Below, in pieces: positions 58,572 through 64,000 of a DNA stretch of 64,000 bases (position 1 is its first letter; each line of letters opens with the position of its first letter). Both the position numbers and the translations under genes were made by a program. Below the pieces are notes generated by a model. It was not told where the DNA came from and ran no database searches. It saw only the letters and a list, made by a program, of their open reading frames with translations. This stretch comes from Betaproteobacteria bacterium (GTDB lineage: Bacteria; Pseudomonadota; Gammaproteobacteria; Burkholderiales; SG8-41), in NCBI GenBank assembly GCA_025363575.1, contig JANYDM010000003.1:5985-69984 (forward strand), read 5' to 3'.

Positions 58572-59528
58572 ATGGCTGCGGAAGTATTGCTCTATGTCGG
58601 CGAGGCGCTCGGCAAGTACGGTTTCCCGAATGGGCACCCGTTCGGGCCCGACCGCCAGGATGCTTTCTGGAAAGAAACGCTGAAGCAGGGACTCGACAAA
58701 GAAGCGAAGCTTTGCCCGCCGCGCGCGGCGACGCGCGAAGAAATCGAGCGCTTTCACACCGCCGGCTATGTCGAACGCGTCGACGAACTCAACGAGCTCG
58801 GCCTGGGTTCGATCGACTACGGCGACACGCCCGCTTATCCGGGCGTTTACGATGCGTCTGCGGCAGTCGTCGGCGCCGCGCTCGAAGGCCTGGAGCGCGT
58901 GATGAGCGGCGAGGTCTATCGCACGTTCCAGCCAATCGGCGGGCTGCATCACGCGCGACGCGACAACGGCGCGGGCTTTTGCGTTTTCAACGATTGCGGC
59001 GTGGTCATCGACACGCTGCGCGACAAGTACGGCCTAAGGCGCGTCGCCTACGTCGACATCGACGTGCATCACGGCGACGGTCTTTATTACCCGTACGAGC
59101 GAGATCCCGAAGTGTTCGTCGCCGACATCCACGAAGACGGCATGTTTCTTTACCCGGGTACCGGCGACACCGAAGAAACCGGCAAGGGCGAGGCGGTCAA
59201 TACCAAGCTCAATATTCCCATGCAGCCGGGCATGGGCGACAAGCAGTTCATGCGCGAATGGGAACGTGTCGTCGAATTTCTGCGCCGCTCGAAGCCTGAG
59301 TTCATTGTGTTCCAGTGCGGCGCGGACAGTCTCGATGGCGATCCGCTCGCGCATTTGAAATATTCACCCGCGGCGCACGCGCATGCGGCGAAGAGCCTGT
59401 GCGCGCTCGCCAACGAACTTTCGCAGGGACGCATCATGGGTTTCGGCGGTGGCGGCTATAATCGCACCAACCTCGCGCTCGCGTGGAATGCCGTGCTGAA
59501 CGAATTCATCCGGGGCTCGGAAAAATAA
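58572..59528 (+). CDS. Histone deacetylase-like amidohydrolase (AcuC/acetylpolyamine hydrolase family)
   Basis: 318 residues from ATG 58572. GGLHHARRDNGAGFCVFND has the catalytic His pair (about 125-126), VAYVDIDVHHGDGLYYPY the Asp/His zinc ligands, FQCGADSLDGDPLAHL the third Asp ligand, and GGGGYNRTNLALAW the Gly-rich loop with Tyr. Zinc-dependent deacetylation of a small acetylated amine or acetoin-related compound. Gene ends exactly where a 16-bp perfect hairpin begins. Confidence 0.9.
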   Translation: MAAEVLLYVGEALGKYGFPNGHPFGPDRQDAFWKETLKQGLDKEAKLCPPRAATREEIERFHTAGYVERVDELNELGLGSIDYGDTPAYPGVYDASAAVVGAALEGLERVMSGEVYRTFQPIGGLHHARRDNGAGFCVFNDCGVVIDTLRDKYGLRRVAYVDIDVHHGDGLYYPYERDPEVFVADIHEDGMFLYPGTGDTEETGKGEAVNTKLNIPMQPGMGDKQFMREWERVVEFLRRSKPEFIVFQCGADSLDGDPLAHLKYSPAAHAHAAKSLCALANELSQGRIMGFGGGGYNRTNLALAWNAVLNEFIRGSEK

Positions 59529-59563
59529 TTGTTAATAGACGTCGATTGACGTCTATTAACAAT
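59528..59563. terminator. Perfect 16-bp hairpin after the HDAC-like gene
   Basis: ATTGTTAATAGACGTC, loop GATT, GACGTCTATTAACAAT; the left arm begins at the last base of the stop codon. No T-run follows, so transcript end protection or a regulator site is as likely as intrinsic termination. Confidence 0.5.
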
Positions 59564-59616
59564 AAGCAGCTGACAATGAAAAAGACATATCCCTTGATTT
59601 TGCAGTTCGCCGTCCA

Positions 59617-60621
59617 TTGAAGCTCAGCGTCCTCGACCAATCGCCGATCATCAGCGGCCACACCGCCGCGCAGGCGGTGGCGGAAACGATCAGGCTCGCA
59701 CAGGCGGCGGAGGAATTCGGCTATTACCGCTACTGGCTTGCGGAGCATCACGCGCTGCAGGCGCTGGCCGATCCATGTCCGGAGATACTCGTCACGCGCG
59801 TCGCGGCGGCTACTTCCAGAATCCGCGTCGGCACCGGTGGCATCCTGTTGCCGTACTACAGCCCGTTCAAGGTCGCCGAGCAGTTCCGCATGCTCGAAGC
59901 ATTGTTTCCACGGCGCATCGATCTGGGCGTCGGGCGCGCGCCGGGCGGCGATCAGACGACGGCAATGGCGATGAGCGGCGGCAGTTACCCGACCGCCGAC
60001 AATTTTCCCGAGCAGGTGCAATACCTCGTTGCCTATCTCGACGATGCCATGCCGCCGGGCCACCCGTTTGCCAAGGTCAAAGCGCAGCCGATGGGGCCGA
60101 CCGCGCCGGAGGTGTGGCTGCTCGGCTCATCCGACTATAGCGGCGCGCTGGCGGCGCAACTCGGCCTGCGTTTCGCGTTCGCGCATTTCATCAGCGCCGA
60201 CGGCGGCGACAGCGTGATGCGCGATTACAAGCGCAAGTACCAGCCGTCGCCCCGCGAGCCTCAGGCGCATGCGTTGTTGACGGTATTCGTGATTTGCGCG
60301 GAAACGGATGCCGAAGCCGAACGGCGCGCGATGAGCATCGACTTGCGGCGGCTCAACATGGATTACGGCATCAATTCGCAGGTGCCAAGCCAGCAGGAAG
60401 CGGAAGGCCGCAGCTATACGGAAGCCGAGAAGCAACGCATTGCGTACAACCGCCGCCGCGTCGTGATCGGCAGTCCTGAGACTGTTAAAGCCAAATTGCT
60501 CGCGTTGCAGGCGCAATTCGAAGCCGATGAGTTGATGTTAATCACCATCACCGGCGACTACGGCACGCGGCGCGAATCCTACCGGCTGGTGGCTGAGGCC
60601 TTCGAGCTAGGACAAACGTAA
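59617..60621 (+). CDS. LLM-class flavin-dependent oxidoreductase (luciferase-like)
   Basis: 334 residues from a TTG start at 59617; the conserved N-terminal MKLSVLDQSPI of the family fits only this codon. RYWLAEHHALQALADPCPEILVTRVAAATSRIRVGTGGILLPYYSP and RRIDLGVGRAPGGD are the bacterial luciferase-like signature of the ~330-residue MsnO8/YhbW-type group. Uses reduced flavin and oxygen. Substrate unknown. Confidence 0.85.
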   Translation: MKLSVLDQSPIISGHTAAQAVAETIRLAQAAEEFGYYRYWLAEHHALQALADPCPEILVTRVAAATSRIRVGTGGILLPYYSPFKVAEQFRMLEALFPRRIDLGVGRAPGGDQTTAMAMSGGSYPTADNFPEQVQYLVAYLDDAMPPGHPFAKVKAQPMGPTAPEVWLLGSSDYSGALAAQLGLRFAFAHFISADGGDSVMRDYKRKYQPSPREPQAHALLTVFVICAETDAEAERRAMSIDLRRLNMDYGINSQVPSQQEAEGRSYTEAEKQRIAYNRRRVVIGSPETVKAKLLALQAQFEADELMLITITGDYGTRRESYRLVAEAFELGQT

Positions 60622-60623
60622 TA

Positions 60624-60652
60624 TTGCTTGTCCGCGGCGGCTCGTGAATAAT
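60624..60652 (+). promoter_or_regulatory. Candidate promoter of the psiF-like gene
   Basis: TTGCTT, 17-base spacer, AATAAT; about 55 bases before the ATG. Read by eye. Confidence 0.35.
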
Positions 60653-60706
60653 GGGCACCCCGTCGATCAGCTGGCGGGCCATTAAACCTATAACAGGGAG
60701 CAAGTC

Positions 60707-61078
60707 ATGAAAAAACTTATTTCAGCGTTGTGTTTCATGTTCGCACTGTCGCCGCTCGCGTATGCGCAAGACAAAGCCAAGATGGACGACAAAAAAGCGG
60801 CGCCCGCGGCTGAGAAGGTAAAGAAAGAACCGAGCGAAAAGCAGAAAGCGCAGCAGGAGCGCATGAAGGACTGCAACGCTAAAGCGAAGGCTGGTGACAA
60901 GAAGGGCGACGAGCGCAAAAAATTCATGAGCTCATGCCTGAAAGGCGAAGATGCCGGCGCGTCCGACAAGCAAAAGACGCAGCAGAACAAGATGACGTCG
61001 TGCAACAAAGACGCCGGCGACAAGAAGCTGAAAGGCGACGAGCGCAAGAAGTTCATGAGCGAGTGCCTGAAAGGCTGA
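60707..61078 (+). CDS. PsiF-repeat protein
   Basis: 123 residues with signal peptide KKLISALCFMFALSPLAYAQ and AGGGAG before the ATG. After a Lys-rich spacer come two PsiF repeats, each with two Cys: QQERMKDCNAKAK...DERKKFMSSCLKG and QQNKMTSCNKDAG...DERKKFMSECLKG. Periplasmic, very basic; phosphate-starvation induced in E. coli, function unknown. Confidence 0.9.
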   Translation: MKKLISALCFMFALSPLAYAQDKAKMDDKKAAPAAEKVKKEPSEKQKAQQERMKDCNAKAKAGDKKGDERKKFMSSCLKGEDAGASDKQKTQQNKMTSCNKDAGDKKLKGDERKKFMSECLKG

Positions 61079-61110
61079 TCGTTCACGCCTGAGTTGAGGC
61101 CTGTAACACG

Positions 61111-61155
61111 CGGGGTGCGCTGGCTGATACGTCGGTCAGGGCGCCCCGTTTCATT
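61111..61155 (+). terminator. Intrinsic terminator-like hairpin after the psiF-like gene
   Basis: CGGGGTGC pairs with GCGCCCCG (one G-T wobble), enclosing an inner CTGA/TCAG stem, followed by TTTCATT. 33 bases after the stop. Confidence 0.5.
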
Positions 61156-61204
61156 GGCGCGCCTACCGCTCAAAAAAACTGTCAACGGTTTTGCCGCGTT
61201 GCGT

Positions 61205-61210
61205 TAGAAT
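61205..61210 (+). promoter_or_regulatory. -10 box of the tRNA-Lys gene
   Basis: TAGAAT 19 bases upstream of the tRNA 5' end; the -35 region around 61180 (TGTCAACG) is poor. Confidence 0.35.
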
Positions 61211-61228
61211 GCCCGTCCATTTCAATAT

Positions 61229-61304
61229 GGGGCGTTAGCTCAGCTGGTAGAGCAGCGGACTCTTAATCCGTAGGTCGAGTGTTCGAGCCACTCACGCCCC
61301 ACCA
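61229..61304 (+). tRNA. tRNA-Lys (anticodon CTT)
   Basis: 76 bases including encoded CCA. Acceptor GGGGCGT pairs with ACGCCCC; D arm AGCTCAGCTGGTAGAGC; anticodon loop CTCTTAA gives CTT; T arm with GTTCGAGC. The 3' end is the probable integration target of the element to its right. Confidence 0.95.
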
Positions 61305-61316
61305 ATTATCAGAAGG

Positions 61317-62354
61317 TTAGCTAGTAGTTAGCTCGCCTTCCTTCGTTGGCTGTGCCGCAATTGTGCCGTCAAGCAGTTTCGAGATGACCTCTGCATGTCG
61401 CGCCAACTGCGCCGGGGCGAGATGCGCATACCGCCGCACCATCCCTTCGGATTCCCAAGCTCCCATCTCTTGCACTACGTTAAGCGGTGTACCGTTTTGC
61501 ACTAGCCAGCTTGCCCACGTGTGGCGCAGATCGTGCCAGCGGAAGTTTACTATCTCCGCTCGCTTCAACGCTTTGTGCCACGCTTGGGTATTGGCCTGTG
61601 TGATGGGCTTACCCTTGAACGTGAACACTCGCGAGGGATGCTTGCCGGTTTGCCGCTGCAACACGCCTAAAGCTGTGGAGTTTAAAGACACGTGTATGTC
61701 CTTGCGCCCCTTGGCTTGGTCGGCGTGAATCCATGCGACGCACCGCTCTAAGTCTACCTGTGACCATTCCAGCTTGATCACATTGGCTTGCCTTAGTCCC
61801 GTGGCAAGAGCAAACAGCACGACGTTTCGCTGATGTTCCGGTAACTCACCAAGCAACCTCTTTGCCTGTTCCGGTGTGATCCAGCGGATACGCCGCTTAG
61901 CTTCACGATACAGCTTTACCTTCGGCGCTTTATCAATCCACTCCCATTCATACACAGCTTTCCGAATAATAGCGCGTATTAATGCCAGGTATCGGTTAGC
62001 TGTTGCAGGACTGGACTGTTGCGCCTTTGCTTCTCCAACGGTGGCGATTAGCTCGCGGTCAATAGCTTCAAGTGAACGACCTCGAAAATATTGCTGCATC
62101 CACCGAATCTTGCATTTGTCCTCTTCGTGAGTCGCTTTGCGCTGCGTTTCGGTCAGCCACTTTAGCGCGGCCTCATCCCACGTGCGTGTTTGCTTCTCAC
62201 CAAGCCTATCGACCCGCCAAGCGTCAGACTTCAGCTTGTCATGGAGTTCTTGAGCTTGAGACTTTTCTTCGGTGTTAGCAGTGCATCTAATGCGCTCGCC
62301 GCTTGGCGTGGTGAAATCAATCCACCACGTACTGCCGCGTTTGAAGAGTGACAT
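61317..62354 (-). CDS. Phage-type tyrosine recombinase/integrase
   Basis: 345 residues from ATG 62354. N-terminal SAM-like arm-binding part (WDEAALKWLTETQRKATHEEDK), catalytic domain with Arg in LATGLRQANVIKLEW, Lys in the beta-hairpin (HADQAKGRKD), HDLRHTWASWLV (His-x-x-Arg) and the nucleophile Tyr in VRRYAHLAPAQL. Stop only 13 bases from the tRNA, as expected for an island integrase. Its 5' end overlaps the HTH gene by over 100 bases in another frame. Confidence 0.92.
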   Translation of the reverse strand: MSLFKRGSTWWIDFTTPSGERIRCTANTEEKSQAQELHDKLKSDAWRVDRLGEKQTRTWDEAALKWLTETQRKATHEEDKCKIRWMQQYFRGRSLEAIDRELIATVGEAKAQQSSPATANRYLALIRAIIRKAVYEWEWIDKAPKVKLYREAKRRIRWITPEQAKRLLGELPEHQRNVVLFALATGLRQANVIKLEWSQVDLERCVAWIHADQAKGRKDIHVSLNSTALGVLQRQTGKHPSRVFTFKGKPITQANTQAWHKALKRAEIVNFRWHDLRHTWASWLVQNGTPLNVVQEMGAWESEGMVRRYAHLAPAQLARHAEVISKLLDGTIAAQPTKEGELTTS

Positions 62355-62563
62355 CCATTCAACTCCTTTCTCCAAGTCACTCGCAACGCTTGCCGAGGTG
62401 AAGCATAAAGCGAACGCAGATAGTCGGCAAGATCGTCATCGATAAATACCCAGCACTTCCCGACCTTGGCACCGGGAGCTAGGCCCAATTTCGCGCGCCG
62501 GCGCAGCTCCTCAGGGTGGAGCTTAAGGAATGCCGCAGCTTCGGGGAGCGAGAGCGTTTTCAT
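62231..62563 (-). CDS. Helix-turn-helix (excisionase/AlpA-like) protein
   Basis: 110 residues. TLSLPEAAAFLKLHPEELRRRAKLGLAPGAKVGKCWVFIDDDLADYL is the MerR/Xis-like DNA-binding domain with the wing; the rest has no known domain and coincides with the integrase 5' end. Its ATG overlaps the stop of the ORF at 62560 as ATGA. Probable recombination directionality factor. Confidence 0.8.
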   Translation of the reverse strand: MKTLSLPEAAAFLKLHPEELRRRAKLGLAPGAKVGKCWVFIDDDLADYLRSLYASPRQALRVTWRKELNGCHSSNAAVRGGLISPRQAASALDALLTPKKSLKLKNSMTS

Positions 62564-62919
62564 GGGAACAAGCGTTCAAACTTAATAGCTGGTTGGGCGG
62601 CGTTTCCCAACGTGACGATCGATGCGAGGGTGGGAGGCGCCGCGCGCCACTGTCGAAAACGCCGTAGTAGACGCGCGGTGCTCTGGCGCCTTAACGATTC
62701 TGGCTGTCCCCAGTGGGGACAGATTGCCCAAATTTCCGGTTCGACTCTGTCCCGCCACGTCACTGTCTCAGTGATTTGGGTTGTCAGCAGTGCTGACAGC
62801 TTGCCCCGGTTGATCCTGCTTCGACGCTGTCCGGCCAGTTGACCGTCGTTCCGATTCTGGCTGTCCCTAGTAGGGACAGTTCCCCTGCTCGTTCCGGCTT
62901 TGACGCCCTCAATTTTCAT
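62560..62919 (-). CDS. Unknown coupled ORF spanning three hairpins
   Basis: 119 codons. Starts at an ATG within TGATG at the end of the second recombinase gene and stops as ATGA with the HTH gene, so both junctions have the form of translational coupling. The product is very basic (RDSQNRNDGQLAGQRRSR and RLLRRFRQWRAAPP) and has no known domain. Three palindromes at 62704-62879 lie inside and are read in three different frames, so their conservation is not at protein level. May be coding, or a leader/structured spacer kept open. Confidence 0.5.
   Translation of the reverse strand: MKIEGVKAGTSRGTVPTRDSQNRNDGQLAGQRRSRINRGKLSALLTTQITETVTWRDRVEPEIWAICPHWGQPESLRRQSTARLLRRFRQWRAAPPTLASIVTLGNAAQPAIKFERLFP
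62704..62879. repeat. Three iterated palindromes with changed but complementary arms
   Basis: CTGTCCCCAGTGGGGACAG (62704-62722), TGTCAGCAGTGCTGACA (62782-62798) and CTGTCCCTAGTAGGGACAG (62861-62879). Each has 8-9-bp arms around a single central G. Centres are 77 and 80 bases apart. Flanking sequence is also weakly repeated (GATTCTGG before the first and third; TTCGACTCTGTCC and TTCGACGCTGTCC after the first and second). Confidence 0.85.
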
Positions 62920-63785
62920 CACCGGCCTACGTACTGGGCCGTGATTTGTTCTCTCCCGTGGCCCAGTTCATGGGAGATCGTCATGCGCGCTTCGCGGTCG
63001 ATTTGCTTTTGCTCGGCAGTGAGCTGTCTCGACTTCAGCCCGCCATTCGCCGGACACTCCCAGCCGGTCAGCTCCCGGTAGCGCTCCTGCGCGTAGTGGT
63101 GGCGCAGCCCGTGCACATGATGGATACCGACTTTTTTGCATTGCGTTTCGAAGCGTTTGACTTGCTCGACATAGCGCATCGCCTTTGGGATCAGGCTGCC
63201 TTTGCCGGCGAACTGCTTTGCTTCGTCAAGCACCTGGCGCTGCTCGGCATTGCGAATCGGGATCTCCCGCTCGCGCTTACCCTTGGCCCAACTGTCCAGG
63301 AGGACGATCCGGTCACCGCGGTCGGCCCACGCCGGACGTATCATGATCGACTCCTTGCGCCGCAGCCCGAAAGCCGATTCCAGCTTGAGCGACATCTGTG
63401 TGTAGGGATCGGTTATTTGCGCAAGACGGTCAAGATCCAGCAGAGTTGCCTTGGAGACGTTGGTAACGTAGACGCGATCCGCAATGCCATAGGCGTCATT
63501 GGAACGCGCGATGATTTTGGGGGTGCGATTTTTCTCGGCAAGCCAGCGTAGCTGCGCCATACGATTCTTGATGGTCCCTGCAGCAATCTGTTCGGCGTGC
63601 CAGCGGGCGACCAACGCAACTACGTGTTTCCCCTTCAGGCTCGTGGCGTGCATGTGCCTAAAGCCCATTTCATGGAGTTGATTCGCTATCAGTTCCAGTA
63701 TCCGTTCTCGGTCAGCCCGCGTGGCGTAGCTGCCGTCGCGGTTACGCTGGCACAGTTGTTTCAGTTCGTAGTTGAATTCCCGCAT
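62919..63785 (-). CDS. Second tyrosine recombinase (phage-integrase N-terminal domain type)
   Basis: 288 residues from ATG 63785; a TTG four codons upstream is in frame. REFNYELKQLCQRNRDGSYATRADRERIL and LKGKHVVALVARWHAEQIAAGTIKNRMAQLRWLAEK form the N-terminal domain; SAFGLRRKESIMIRP the catalytic Arg; VHGLRHHYAQERY the H-x-x-R-like box; SHELGHGREQITAQYVGR the terminal His and Tyr. Differs clearly from the integrase at 61317. Leftward, first gene of the coupled run. Confidence 0.85.
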   Translation of the reverse strand: MREFNYELKQLCQRNRDGSYATRADRERILELIANQLHEMGFRHMHATSLKGKHVVALVARWHAEQIAAGTIKNRMAQLRWLAEKNRTPKIIARSNDAYGIADRVYVTNVSKATLLDLDRLAQITDPYTQMSLKLESAFGLRRKESIMIRPAWADRGDRIVLLDSWAKGKREREIPIRNAEQRQVLDEAKQFAGKGSLIPKAMRYVEQVKRFETQCKKVGIHHVHGLRHHYAQERYRELTGWECPANGGLKSRQLTAEQKQIDREARMTISHELGHGREQITAQYVGR

Positions 63786-63899
63786 GTTCAATTCCAAATT
63801 TGTTCATCGTTTAGGCAAGGTGCTCATTGCCCGCTCTTTCGGTGTCAATCCGGTCGCTTAGTGTTGCTGCCCATCCTGCATGCAACATGCACACTGGAA

Positions 63900-63978
63900 A
63901 TTACTAAGGGCACGGGAGACACCCTCCCGTTTCGTGCAGGGGTTTCTGTTTCTTGCCAGCGCCGCACGGCGCTTTTTT
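63900..63978 (+). terminator. Structured stretch ending in an intrinsic terminator
   Basis: CGGGAG/CTCCCG hairpin at about 63913-63929 nested in CAC/GTG, then GCGCCG-CA-CGGCGC (63959-63972) followed by six T. On the plus strand this could end a small RNA starting between 63800 and 63900. No protein gene is seen in 63786-64000. Confidence 0.5.
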
Positions 63979-64000
63979 GGCGTCGATGTTTGTGCCTGTT

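Larger units (their letters stand above)
61305..64000. mobile_element. Integrative element at tRNA-Lys, left end
   Basis: Directly after the tRNA CCA comes a leftward tyrosine recombinase gene, then a small HTH gene, a coupled ORF and a second tyrosine recombinase, all leftward. The other end is outside the window, so the size and the duplicated tRNA 3' end (attR) cannot be seen. Confidence 0.75.

Noticed and set aside
62704..62879. CRISPR array or protein-level tandem repeat
   Set aside because: Repeats are palindromes with differing arms, only three, and are read in different frames, so neither explanation fits.

Overview
The window looks like chromosomal DNA of a soil or freshwater betaproteobacterium, probably Burkholderiales. 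It is GC-rich and has dense operons with ATGA and TGATG junctions. It has two branched-chain-amino-acid-type ABC (Liv) operons, seven intact tripartite-tricarboxylate-type periplasmic binding proteins (Bug/TctC family) plus one fragment, and many small catabolic enzymes. Genus cannot be fixed from the sequence alone.

Layout. 1-4.6 kb: edge of a phosphodiesterase gene, a NIPSNAP protein, a beta-hydroxyacid-type dehydrogenase, a CocE/NonD hydrolase and a zeta-class GST/maleylacetoacetate isomerase. 4.6-9.3 kb: first Liv operon. 9.5-13.9 kb: amidohydrolase, NHL propeller, alpha/beta hydrolase, orphan LivK. 14.0-20.6 kb: VOC protein, FAD monooxygenase and the second Liv operon. 20.8-21.1 kb: a MITE-like element. 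21.2-25 kb: three-subunit molybdenum hydroxylase. 25.1-27.4 kb: isocitrate-lyase-family enzyme, DUF1330, Bug protein. 30.3-36.2 kb: two cupins, a TPP enzyme, two SMP-30 lactonase-like proteins and a Bug protein. 36.2-39.6 kb: a 36-residue-repeat coiled coil joined to a GAF-GAF-PAS-adenylate cyclase. 39.6-60.6 kb: mostly single catabolic enzymes alternating with Bug proteins, with a GntR/UTRA regulator, an XRE-like regulator, a radical SAM protein, an HDAC-like hydrolase and a luciferase-like monooxygenase. 60.7-61.3 kb: PsiF-family protein and tRNA-Lys(CTT).

Two accessory regions stand out. (1) 27.4-30.3 kb: a DUF433/DUF5615 toxin-antitoxin-like pair lies between a Bug gene and a near-identical duplicate of its last ~215 bp. 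Next to it are three integron attC sites in tandem with three leftward cassettes (BrnT/BrnA, a frameshifted DUF1851 gene, an LprI-type lysozyme-inhibitor-like gene). No integrase is present in the window, so this is a CALIN-type array. Its upstream end resembles the end of an attI site. (2) 61.3-64.0 kb: an integrative element abuts tRNA-Lys(CTT). It has two different tyrosine recombinases, a small HTH/excisionase-like gene and a translationally coupled 119-codon ORF. Inside that ORF are three 17-19-bp palindromes whose arms differ but stay complementary. The element runs off the right edge.

Two families of intergenic inverted repeats recur many times between genes. One is built on a GCAGATAAACGCAGATAA-type arm and the other on a C-rich CCCCTTGACGGGG-type arm. 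They explain most of the longer non-coding gaps. All functional calls rest on motifs and family resemblance read by eye; no database search was run.
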